A DNA stretch of 41,269 nt from Pseudomonadota bacterium. GTDB lineage: Bacteria > Pseudomonadota > Gammaproteobacteria > Burkholderiales > Burkholderiaceae_C. Location of the stretch: the NCBI GenBank assembly GCA_018240325.1, contig JAFEFZ010000246.1:1-41269 (forward strand), given 5' to 3'. Made by a program: the position numbers and the translations under genes. The notes beneath the pieces are model-generated. The model was not told where the DNA came from. It did no database searches and worked only from the letters and a program-made list of their open reading frames with translations. Positions 18,366 through 26,020 of this stretch are shown here, one piece after another (position 1 is the stretch's first letter; the number at the start of each line of letters is the position of its first letter).

Positions 18366-19481
18366 ATGCAAGCCCGAAGCCACAGCGCCGACGTGCGCCA
18401 CGCGCTCAGCGAGAAGACCAGCGAAACCGACGACCAGCGCATCCGCGACATCACGCCGCTGCCGCCGCCCGAGCACCTGATCCGCTTCTTCCCGATCGGC
18501 GGCACGCCGGTGGAGAAGCTGATCACGCGCACGCGCCAGACGGTGCGCCAGATCATGCAGCGCAAGGACGACCGGCTGCTGGTGATCATCGGCCCGTGCT
18601 CGATCCACGACCCGGCCGCGGCGCTGGACTACGCGCGCCGGCTGCTGCCGCTGCGCCAGCGCCATGCCGACACGCTGGAGGTGGTGATGCGCGTGTACTT
18701 CGAGAAGCCGCGCACCACCGTCGGCTGGAAGGGCCTGATCAACGACCCCTACCTCGACGAGAGCTACCGCATCGACGAAGGCCTGCGCATCGCGCGCCAG
18801 CTGCTGGTGGAGATCAACCGCCTGGGCATGCCGGCGGCCAGCGAATTCCTCGACGTGATCAGCCCGCAGTACATCGGCGACCTGATCAGCTGGGGCGCGA
18901 TCGGCGCGCGCACCACCGAAAGCCAGGTGCACCGCGAGCTGGCCTCGGGCCTGAGCGCGCCGGTGGGCTTCAAGAACGGCACCGACGGCAACGTCCGGAT
19001 CGCGATCGACGCGATCCAGGCCGCCGCACGCCCGCACCACTTCCTGTCGGTGCACAAGAACGGCCAGGTGGCGATCGTCGAGACCCGCGGCAACAAGGAC
19101 TGCCACCTGATCCTGCGCGGCGGCAAGGAGCCCAACTTCGACGCCGCGCACGTGGCCGCGGCCTGCAAGGAGATCGAGGCCGCCAAACTGGACTGCGCGC
19201 TGATGATCGACTGCAGCCACGCCAACAGCAGCAAGCAGCACGAGCGCCAGGCCGAAGTCGCGCGCGACGTGGGGGCGCAGCTCGCCGCCGGCAACCGCTG
19301 CATCTTCGGCGTGATGGTCGAAAGCCACCTGGTCGGCGGCGCGCAGAAGTTCAGCGCCGGCAAGGACGACCCCGCCCGGCTGACCTACGGCCAGAGCATC
19401 ACCGACGCCTGCCTGGGCTGGGAAGAATCGGAAGCGGTGCTGCGCACGCTGAGCGACGCGGTCCGGGCGCGGCGCGGCTGA
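18366..19481 (+). CDS. aroG: 3-deoxy-7-phosphoheptulonate (DAHP) synthase, class I
   Basis: This 371-residue enzyme of the AroF/AroG/AroH family condenses phosphoenolpyruvate and erythrose 4-phosphate in the first step of aromatic amino-acid synthesis. Diagnostic segments are IIGPCSIHD (74-82), EKPRTTVGWKGL (113-124), the KNGTDG loop, the DCSHANSSK segment and the metal-binding GVMVESHL. Length and N-terminal extension match the E. coli type, which is feedback-regulated. The start ATG 18366 is preceded by GAGGA. Which amino acid inhibits it cannot be read reliably; the attenuator in its leader contains Trp and Phe codons. It converges with the adenosyltransferase gene. Confidence 0.95.
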   Translation: MQARSHSADVRHALSEKTSETDDQRIRDITPLPPPEHLIRFFPIGGTPVEKLITRTRQTVRQIMQRKDDRLLVIIGPCSIHDPAAALDYARRLLPLRQRHADTLEVVMRVYFEKPRTTVGWKGLINDPYLDESYRIDEGLRIARQLLVEINRLGMPAASEFLDVISPQYIGDLISWGAIGARTTESQVHRELASGLSAPVGFKNGTDGNVRIAIDAIQAAARPHHFLSVHKNGQVAIVETRGNKDCHLILRGGKEPNFDAAHVAAACKEIEAAKLDCALMIDCSHANSSKQHERQAEVARDVGAQLAAGNRCIFGVMVESHLVGGAQKFSAGKDDPARLTYGQSITDACLGWEESEAVLRTLSDAVRARRG

Positions 19482-19577
19482 AGGCAGCAAGGGCGGATCG
19501 GCGGCAGCCTTCGCCCGCCGCAGTCGCGCCGCAACGCGCGCGCAGTCGCGGGCAGTCGCGGCCAGCCGGCGTCGCGG

Positions 19578-20153
19578 TCAGTCGCCGCTGCGCGCCAGGC
19601 GCTCGCTGCGCCAGTAGACGTCGTCGCCGGCCAGGCCGTCGAGGTTGGCACGGTTGAGCACCCGCGCGAGCACGAACAGCAGGTCCGACAGCCGGTTCAG
19701 GTACTGGCGCGGCGCGGCGTTGACCGGCTCCGCCGCGGCCAGCGCGACCACCGCGCGCTCGGCGCGCCGCGCGATGGTGCGGCTGACGTGGGCCAGCGCG
19801 GCGCTGCGGCTGCCGCCGGGCAGGATGAATTCCTGCAGCCCCGGCAGCTGCGCGTTGTAGTGCGCCAGCGCCGCGTCGAGGCCCTGCACGGTTTCGGCCT
19901 TGATCAGCTCGTAGCCGGGGATCGACAGCTCGCCGCCGAGGTTGAACAGCTCGTGCTGGATGCGCAGCAGCAGTGCGCGCACGTCGTCGGGCAGCGGCTC
20001 GGCCAGCAGCACGCCCAGCGATGAGTTCAGCTCGTCGATGTCGCCGAGCGCGCAGATGCGCCGGTGATCCTTGGGCACGCGGCTGCCGTTGCCCAGCCCG
20101 GTGGTGCCGTCGTCGCCGGTGCGGGTGGCGATCTTGGTCAGGCGCTTTCCCAT
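19578..20153 (-). CDS. PduO-type cob(I)yrinic acid a,c-diamide adenosyltransferase
   Basis: This 191-residue protein transfers the 5'-deoxyadenosyl group of ATP to Co(I) corrinoids, making adenosylcobalamin. The N-terminal ATP-binding motif TRTGDDGTTGLGNG (residues 10-23) and the C-terminal segment RQYLNRLSDLLFVLAR are characteristic of the PduO-type ATP:cobalamin adenosyltransferases. They are unlike the CobA/BtuR P-loop type. Start ATG 20153 gives the standard length; no clear Shine-Dalgarno sequence is present. It converges with aroG. The 96-nt gap between them holds three copies of GCAGTCGCG (19520, 19542 and 19552) but no recognisable terminator. No other cobalamin gene is nearby. Confidence 0.93.
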   Translation of the reverse strand: MGKRLTKIATRTGDDGTTGLGNGSRVPKDHRRICALGDIDELNSSLGVLLAEPLPDDVRALLLRIQHELFNLGGELSIPGYELIKAETVQGLDAALAHYNAQLPGLQEFILPGGSRSAALAHVSRTIARRAERAVVALAAAEPVNAAPRQYLNRLSDLLFVLARVLNRANLDGLAGDDVYWRSERLARSGD

Positions 20154-20302
20154 GCCGGCGATTGTGCCGCGGCGGCGCAGCGCAGGCTGCCAACGCCGCG
20201 CCGGAACCCACGCGCCGCGCATGGGCGCGGCGCCCAATGGCCCCGGCGCCGAACCGCCGGGCGCGCGCTGGCCGCCCACCCGCCCCTACTTGGCGCTGCG
20301 CT

Positions 20303-20614
20303 TCAGCCGGCCAGGCGCAGCGCCAGGCGCTCGAGCAGCGAGCGGCGGCGCCAGTCGGCGCAGGCGCGCTCGGCAAAGTCGTAGCCGCGCTGGTTCAGCC
20401 GGTAGTAGCGCACGCTCGCGAAGCCCTGCGGGTTGTCGTACTCGTCGACCAGCTGGTACTCCAGCAGCGTGCGGTGTGCGCTGTACAGCGGCGCACCGTC
20501 GAGGGTGCAGCCGCCGCTGAGGTCGCCCACGCGCACCATCACCCGGCCGCGGCGCAGCGCATGCAGCGCATCGATGAATTCGCCTCGGTTGGCGATGATG
20601 CAGCGGGCGGACAT
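20303..20614 (-). CDS. Conserved-looking small protein of unknown function
   Basis: The frame from ATG 20614 encodes 103 residues. The composition looks like a folded cytoplasmic protein, with many charged and aromatic residues, no signal peptide and no membrane segment. The C-terminal half (HRTLLEYQLVDEYDNPQGF, then a tyrosine/arginine-rich helix) resembles a winged-helix layout, but I do not recognise a family. A purine-rich GCGAGG lies about 8 nt before the start. A longer in-frame N-terminus exists up to 20962 but runs antisense over the start of the flavoprotein gene, so I reject it. It is divergent from that gene. Confidence 0.65.
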   Translation of the reverse strand: MSARCIIANRGEFIDALHALRRGRVMVRVGDLSGGCTLDGAPLYSAHRTLLEYQLVDEYDNPQGFASVRYYRLNQRGYDFAERACADWRRRSLLERLALRLAG

Positions 20615-20768
20615 CCGGGGCCTCGCGTGGTCTGGAACGAAGCCCCATGTTCGCACCGGCGCCGGCCGGCCAACACTGGAGAAGCTTGGGGGTTGCGTCA
20701 TGAATTCGCGGAGATCGGACACCGGCTCCCTAGAATGACCGGGCTGCAGCAGCGCCGCGGAGGCCGCC

Positions 20769-22190
20769 ATGAACGCACCCATCCCCGACCACGCCTTGCC
20801 CACCTTCGAGCAGCGCCGGGTACCGCCGGCGATGCTGGCCGCGTTGCAGCAGCGTTTCGGCGAGCGCTGCAGCACCGCCGCCGCAGTGCGCGAGCAGCAC
20901 GGGCGCGACGAGTCGCCCTTTCCGGTGACGCCGCCCGAGGCGGTGGTGTTCTGCGACAGCACCGAAGACGTCGCCGCGGTGCTGCGGCTGGCCGCCGAGC
21001 ACGCGGTGCCGGTGATCCCCTACGGTGCCGGCTCGTCGCTCGAAGGGCACCTGCTCGCGGTGCAGGGCGGCATCAGCGTCGACCTGTCGGCGATGACCCG
21101 GATCGTCGGCGTCAACCCCGAAGACCTGACGATCACGGTGCAGGCCGGCGTCACGCGCGAGCAGCTGAACCAGGAGATCAAGGACACGGGGCTGTTCTTC
21201 CCGATCGACCCCGGCGCCAACGCCAGCCTGGGCGGCATGGCGGCCACGCGCGCCAGCGGCACGAACGCGGTGCGCTACGGCACGATGCGCGAGAACGTGC
21301 TCGGGCTCACCGTGGTCACCGCCGCCGGCGAGGTGATCCGCACCGGCACGCGCGCGAAGAAGTCATCGGCCGGCTACGACCTGACGCGCCTGTTCGTCGG
21401 CAGCGAAGGCACGCTCGGCGTGATCACCGAGGTGACGCTGAAGCTGTATCCGCTGCCCGAGGCGGTGAGCGCGGCGATCTGCCACTTCCCGACGATCGCC
21501 GGCGCGGTGGACGCGACGATCCGCGTCATCCAGATGGGCGTGCCGATCGCGCGCTGCGAGTTGCTCGACGTCAACGCGGTGCGCGCGGTCAACGCGCAGA
21601 GCCGGCTGGGCCTGCGCGAGCACCCGATGCTGCTGATGGAGTTCCACGGCAGCGAGGCGTCGGTGCAGGAGCAGGCCGAGATGGTGCAGGCGATCACCGC
21701 CGAGATGGGCGGCGAGGCCTTCGAATGGGCGAGCAGGCCCGAGGAGCGCACTCGCCTGTGGGCCGCGCGGCACAAGGCCTACTTCGCCGGCATGCAGGCC
21801 AACCCCGGCTGCCGCAGCGTGACCACCGACACCTGCGTGCCGATCTCGCGGCTGGCCGAGATCATCGACGCCAGCATCGCCGACGCCGAAGCCACCGGGC
21901 TGCCGTACTACATCGTCGGCCATGTGGGCGACGGCAACTTCCACCTCGCCTATCTGGTGAAGGAAGGCGACGCGGCGCAGCGCGCGCTCGCCGAGGGCGC
22001 GAGCCTGCGCATGGTGCAGCGCGCGATCGCGCTCGAAGGCACCTGCACCGGCGAGCACGGCATCGGCCTGCACAAGATGGACTTCCTGGTCGACGAGGCC
22101 GGCACCGGCGGGGTGGCGATGATGCGCGCGATCAAGCACGCGCTCGACCCGCAGAACATCCTGAACCCGGGCAAGATCTTCGCGTGGTAG
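20769..22190 (+). CDS. FAD-linked D-lactate dehydrogenase/GlcD-type oxidase
   Basis: This 473-residue flavoprotein belongs to the vanillyl-alcohol-oxidase/GlcD superfamily. The PCMH FAD-binding domain has PYGAGSSLEGH (residues 81-91) and DPGANASLGGMAATRASGT. The C-terminal FAD-linked oxidase domain has the His-rich segment GHVGDGNFHLAYL and the late GEHGIGLHKMD motif. The whole pattern is closest to D-lactate dehydrogenase (cytochrome) and mitochondrial-type D-2-hydroxyacid dehydrogenases, which oxidise the hydroxyacid to the keto acid and pass electrons to cytochrome c or quinone. The start ATG 20769 has GGAGG 5-6 nt upstream. The exact 2-hydroxyacid is uncertain. Its stop overlaps the start of the protease gene downstream. 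Confidence 0.9.
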   Translation: MNAPIPDHALPTFEQRRVPPAMLAALQQRFGERCSTAAAVREQHGRDESPFPVTPPEAVVFCDSTEDVAAVLRLAAEHAVPVIPYGAGSSLEGHLLAVQGGISVDLSAMTRIVGVNPEDLTITVQAGVTREQLNQEIKDTGLFFPIDPGANASLGGMAATRASGTNAVRYGTMRENVLGLTVVTAAGEVIRTGTRAKKSSAGYDLTRLFVGSEGTLGVITEVTLKLYPLPEAVSAAICHFPTIAGAVDATIRVIQMGVPIARCELLDVNAVRAVNAQSRLGLREHPMLLMEFHGSEASVQEQAEMVQAITAEMGGEAFEWASRPEERTRLWAARHKAYFAGMQANPGCRSVTTDTCVPISRLAEIIDASIADAEATGLPYYIVGHVGDGNFHLAYLVKEGDAAQRALAEGASLRMVQRAIALEGTCTGEHGIGLHKMDFLVDEAGTGGVAMMRAIKHALDPQNILNPGKIFAW

Positions 22191-23068
22191 GCGTCCCCAA
22201 GGCCGAGCCGAAGGCCTGCCCGGCCCCGGCGGGGGCCGACAAACCGGCGCGCGGCCTGTCGTTCCTCGAGACCGCGCACGCCGCAGCCGGGTTGCAGCGG
22301 CGGCGCCTGCTGCAGGCCGCTGCGGGGCTGCCGTTGGGCTTCGGCCTGCCGGCGGCGCGCGCCGGGCTCGAGCAGGTGATCGCGGCGGCCAAGCCGGCGG
22401 TGCTGCCGGTGGGCCTGTTCAACCCGACCGACAGCCCGCGCTTCGGATTTCGCGGCACCGGCTTCGCCGTGGCCGACGGCAACCTGGTGGTCACCAACGC
22501 CCACGTGCTGCCCGACCCGCTGCCTGCCGAAGGCAGCAACAGCACGCTGGCGGTGCTGACGCCTGCCGCCGCCAGCGGCGACGCGATGCCGGTGCGCCGC
22601 GCCGTCGTGGCCGGCCTGGACCGCGCGCACGACCTGGCGCTGCTGCGCATCGACGGCGCGCCGCTGCCAACGCTGGCGCTGGGCGACGACGCGCTGGTGC
22701 CCGAGGGCCGCTCGGTGGCGATCATCGGCTTCCCGATCGGCGGGGCGCTCGGCTTCACGCCGGTCACGCACCGCGGCATCGTCGCGTCGGTGACCGGGAT
22801 CGTGCTGCCGGCGCCGTCGGCCGGCAGCCTGAACGCGCAGGCGGTGCGCCAGATCCGCCGCGGCGCCTTCGAGATCTACCAGCTCGACGCCACCGCCTAC
22901 CCCGGCAACAGCGGCGGGCCGGTGATCGACGTGGACAGCGGCCGGGTGATCGCGATCATCAACATGGTGCTGGTCAAGGGCAGCAAGGAGACGGCGATCC
23001 AGTTCCCGTCGGGGATCAGCTATGCGATCCCGGTGCGCTTCGTGAACGAACTGCTGAAGGGGCGCTGA
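22184..23068 (+). CDS. Trypsin-like serine protease with Tat-like signal, no PDZ domain
   Basis: This protein has 294 residues from GTG 22184. The catalytic triad of the S1/DegP-type fold is complete: His107 (TNAHVL), Asp150 (RAHDLALL) and Ser243 (GNSGGP). The N-terminus shows consecutive arginines, Arg39-Arg40-Arg41, followed by a hydrophobic stretch ending in AARA near residue 60. This resembles a twin-arginine export signal after a long n-region. Unlike DegP/DegS, no PDZ domain follows the protease domain. The GTG start overlaps the preceding flavoprotein gene by 7 nt, suggesting translational coupling. A start closer to the arginines is possible, so the first ~38 residues are uncertain. 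Confidence 0.82.
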   Translation: MVGVPKAEPKACPAPAGADKPARGLSFLETAHAAAGLQRRRLLQAAAGLPLGFGLPAARAGLEQVIAAAKPAVLPVGLFNPTDSPRFGFRGTGFAVADGNLVVTNAHVLPDPLPAEGSNSTLAVLTPAAASGDAMPVRRAVVAGLDRAHDLALLRIDGAPLPTLALGDDALVPEGRSVAIIGFPIGGALGFTPVTHRGIVASVTGIVLPAPSAGSLNAQAVRQIRRGAFEIYQLDATAYPGNSGGPVIDVDSGRVIAIINMVLVKGSKETAIQFPSGISYAIPVRFVNELLKGR

Positions 23069-23139
23069 GCGCTGCGCGCGCGGCATCGTCCGCCGCTGCG
23101 CCCGCCGCCGCTCAGCCCCCGGGGCCGCGCGCCACGGAC

Positions 23140-24699
23140 TCAGGCCGGCGGCGCCGGCGTCTGGTAGCGCTTCTTCACGTCGCCGACGGCATCGACGCTC
23201 TCGAGCTGCACGCCGAAGCCCCACAGCCGCGCGACGTGCTTGAGCACTTCCTGCGCGGCCTCGTTCAGCGGCCGGCCGTTGTGGCGGAAGTGGCGCAGCG
23301 TCAGGCTGCGGTCGCCGCGCAGGTTGACGTTCCAGACCTGGATGTTGGGCTCGCGCGAGCCCAGGTCGTACTGGCGCGCGAGCGCCTCGCGCACGCGCCG
23401 GTAGCCGCTCTCGTCGTGGATCGCCGAGACTTCGAGCGCGTCCTCGTGCTCGTCGTCGACGATCGCGAACAGCCGCATCTCGCGCATCAGCTTCGGGCTG
23501 AGGTACTGGCCGATGAAGCTCTCGTCCTTGTAGTTGCGCATCGCGTCGTGCAGCGCCGGCAGCCACGGCGTGCCCGCGATCCCGGGGAACCACTGGCGGT
23601 CTTCGTCGGTCGGGTGCTCGCAGATGCGCTGGATGTCGCTGTACATCGCGAAGCCGAGCGCGTAGGGGTTCAGGCCGCTGTACGCGCGGTGGCCCACCGG
23701 CGGCTGGTAGATCACGTTGGTGTGCGACTTCAGCCACTCGATCATCACGCCGTCGGTGAGGTACCCGTCGTCGTACATCGTGTTCAGCAGCTTGTAGTGC
23801 CAGAAGGTGGCCCAGCCCTCGTTCATCACCTGCGTCTGGCGCTGCGGGTAGAAGTACTGCGCGACCTTGCGCACGATGCGCACGATCTCGCGCTGCCACG
23901 GCTCGAGCAGCGGCGCGTGCTTCTCGATGAAGTACAGCAGGTTCTCTTGCGGCTCTTCGGGGAAACGCTTGCTGCCGGATTCGGCCGCCGCCTTGTCGGC
24001 GCGGCGCGGCAGCGTGCGCCACAGGTCGTTGACCTGCTGCTGCGCGTAGGCCTCGCGGTCCTTGCGGTCGGCCAGCTCCTGCGCCAGCGACTTGCGGCTC
24101 GGCCGGCGGTAGCGGTCGACCCCGTGGTTCGCGAGCGCGTGGCACGAATCGAGCAGCTCCTCGACCTTGTCCAGGCCGTGGCGCTCTTCGCATTCGGCGA
24201 CGTAGTGCTTCGCGTAGACCAGGTAGTCGATGATCGTCGACGCGTCGGTCCACATGCGGAACAGGTAGTTGCCCTTGAAGAAGCTGTTGTGGCCGTAGGC
24301 GGCATGCGCGATCACCAGCGCCTGCATCGCCATCGTGTTCTCCTCCATCAGGTAGGCGATGCAGGGGTTGGAGTTGATCACGATCTCGTAGGCCAGCCCC
24401 ATGTGCCCGCGCTGGTAGCTCTTCTCGGTGGCGATGAACTCCTTGCCGTAGCTCCAGTGGCGGTAGTTGACGGGCATGCCCACGCTGGCATAGGCGTCCA
24501 TCATCTGCTCGGCGGTGATGATCTCGAGCTGGTTCGGGTAGGTGTCCAGGCCGAAGCGCTCGGCGGTCGCGCGGATGACCGCGTGGTATTGCTCGATCAG
24601 CTCGAAGGACCAGTCGCTGGGCCCGGGCAGCGGCGCCGCGGGCCGCGCGGGCGGCGGCAGCGGGGCGGCCAGGGCCGCTCGGGGTGCGGGCGCGCTCAT
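23140..24699 (-). CDS. SpoVR family protein (YcgB-like)
   Basis: This 519-residue protein is of the SpoVR family, named for a Bacillus subtilis sporulation cortex gene but widespread in non-sporulating proteobacteria as YcgB. Characteristic segments include the early SFELIEQYHAVI region, the HMGLAYEIVINSNPCIAYLMEENT-type block, the YGHNSFFKGN stretch and the WATFWHYKLLNTMYDDG block. The molecular function is unknown. It begins 7 nt after the stop of the yeaH-like gene, so it is the third gene of the prkA-yeaH-spoVR operon. In many proteobacteria the three are linked and induced in stationary phase or nitrogen stress. A proline/alanine-rich N-terminal tail of about 25 residues precedes the conserved region. 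Confidence 0.93.
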   Translation of the reverse strand: MSAPAPRAALAAPLPPPARPAAPLPGPSDWSFELIEQYHAVIRATAERFGLDTYPNQLEIITAEQMMDAYASVGMPVNYRHWSYGKEFIATEKSYQRGHMGLAYEIVINSNPCIAYLMEENTMAMQALVIAHAAYGHNSFFKGNYLFRMWTDASTIIDYLVYAKHYVAECEERHGLDKVEELLDSCHALANHGVDRYRRPSRKSLAQELADRKDREAYAQQQVNDLWRTLPRRADKAAAESGSKRFPEEPQENLLYFIEKHAPLLEPWQREIVRIVRKVAQYFYPQRQTQVMNEGWATFWHYKLLNTMYDDGYLTDGVMIEWLKSHTNVIYQPPVGHRAYSGLNPYALGFAMYSDIQRICEHPTDEDRQWFPGIAGTPWLPALHDAMRNYKDESFIGQYLSPKLMREMRLFAIVDDEHEDALEVSAIHDESGYRRVREALARQYDLGSREPNIQVWNVNLRGDRSLTLRHFRHNGRPLNEAAQEVLKHVARLWGFGVQLESVDAVGDVKKRYQTPAPPA

Positions 24700-24706
24700 C
24701 AGGCTG

Positions 24707-25990
24707 TCAGGCCGCTTTCGCGCCTTCCTTCTTGAACAGGTCGCGGAACACCGGGTAGATCTGCGCGGCGTCGGTCGCCTTGCGCATCGCGAAGTGCGGA
24801 TACACCGGCGGCAGCTGCGCGTACTCCTCCCACAGGTTCTGCTCTTCCTCGGCCACCTGCACGTAGGCGTAGTAGCGGCACTGCGGCAGCAGCCGCTCGG
24901 CCAGCAGCTCGCGGCAACGGTCGCTGTCGTGGTGCCAGTTGTCGCCGTCGCTGGCCTGCGCGCCGTAGATGTTCCACTCGGCCGGCGAGTAGCGCGCGCG
25001 GATGATCTCGTCCATCAGCACCAGCGCGCTCGACACCACCGTGCCGCCGGTCTCGCGCGCGTGGAAGAAGCTGTCTTCGTCGACCTCCTGCGCCTGCGTG
25101 TGGTGGCGGATGAAGACCAGCTCGATCTTCTCGTAGTGCCGCGTCAGGAACAGGTACAGCAGGATGAAGAAGCGCTTGCTCAGGTCCTTGCGGCCCTCGT
25201 CCATCGAGCCCGACACGTCCATCAGGCAGAACATCACCGCCTTGCTGGTGGGCACCGGCACGCGGATGCGGCTGCGGTAGCGCAGGTCGATCGGGTCGAG
25301 GTAGGGGATGCGCGCCAGCCGCGCGCGCAGCGCGCCGATCGCGGCGGCAAGCTCTTGCAGCCGCGCGCGCTGCGCATCGGTCTTGGGCCGGCGCTGCAGT
25401 TCGTCGTGCTCTGCCTCCAGGCGGCGCAACTCGTGGCGCGACGCCGCGCCGATCGCGATGCGCCGGCCGATCGCGCCGCGCATCGAGCGCAGCACGTGCA
25501 GGTTGTTGGGCGTGCCGTCGCTGGTGAAGCCGGCGCGGTGGTACTTCCACTCCGGCGTCTCGCTCAGCTGGGTGCGCACCAGGTTCGGCAGCGCCAGGTC
25601 CTCGAAGAAGACCTGCATGAACTCTTCGCGGCTGAGCGTGAAGACGAAGTCGTCCTCGCCTTCGCCGGAATCGCTCGCCTGGCCCTTGCCCGGGCCGCCG
25701 GCGCCGCCGCCCTTCGGCCGCTCGATGTGGTCGCCGCGCACGTACTCGCGGTTGCCCGGGTGCACCGTCTCGCGGATGCCGCCCGCGCCGTGGCCGAACA
25801 CGGGCTGGTTCAGGTCCTTCTTCGGGATGCGCACGTCCTCGCCGCGCTCGACGTCGCGGATGCTGCGGCCGTCGACCGCGCGCCGCACCGCCTCGCGCAC
25901 CTGCTCCTTGCAGCGGCGCAGGAAGCGCTCGCGGTTGCCGATCGACTTGTTGCGGCCTGACAGGCGGCGGTCGATGATGTGCTGCAGCAT
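24707..25990 (-). CDS. yeaH: YeaH/DUF444 family protein with von Willebrand A-like domain
   Basis: This 427-residue member of the DUF444 (YeaH) family is the standard partner of PrkA. The N-terminal third is basic and followed by a glycine-rich, low-complexity acidic linker (around residues 90-115). The C-terminal half contains a vWA-like fold with the metal-ion site motif DVSGSMDEG. The gene lies 30 nt after prkA and 7 nt before spoVR on the same strand. In E. coli yeaG and yeaH are co-transcribed and act in the nitrogen-starvation and persistence response; a role as an adaptor for the kinase is plausible. No promoter is visible inside the operon. Confidence 0.92.
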   Translation of the reverse strand: MLQHIIDRRLSGRNKSIGNRERFLRRCKEQVREAVRRAVDGRSIRDVERGEDVRIPKKDLNQPVFGHGAGGIRETVHPGNREYVRGDHIERPKGGGAGGPGKGQASDSGEGEDDFVFTLSREEFMQVFFEDLALPNLVRTQLSETPEWKYHRAGFTSDGTPNNLHVLRSMRGAIGRRIAIGAASRHELRRLEAEHDELQRRPKTDAQRARLQELAAAIGALRARLARIPYLDPIDLRYRSRIRVPVPTSKAVMFCLMDVSGSMDEGRKDLSKRFFILLYLFLTRHYEKIELVFIRHHTQAQEVDEDSFFHARETGGTVVSSALVLMDEIIRARYSPAEWNIYGAQASDGDNWHHDSDRCRELLAERLLPQCRYYAYVQVAEEEQNLWEEYAQLPPVYPHFAMRKATDAAQIYPVFRDLFKKEGAKAA

Positions 25991-26020
25991 CGGCGTGGCT
26001 CGCGTTGCGGTGGGGAAGGC

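Noticed and set aside
20615-20962. N-terminal extension of the 103-residue protein
   Set aside because: It would run antisense through the start of the well-supported flavoprotein gene and has a non-protein-like composition.
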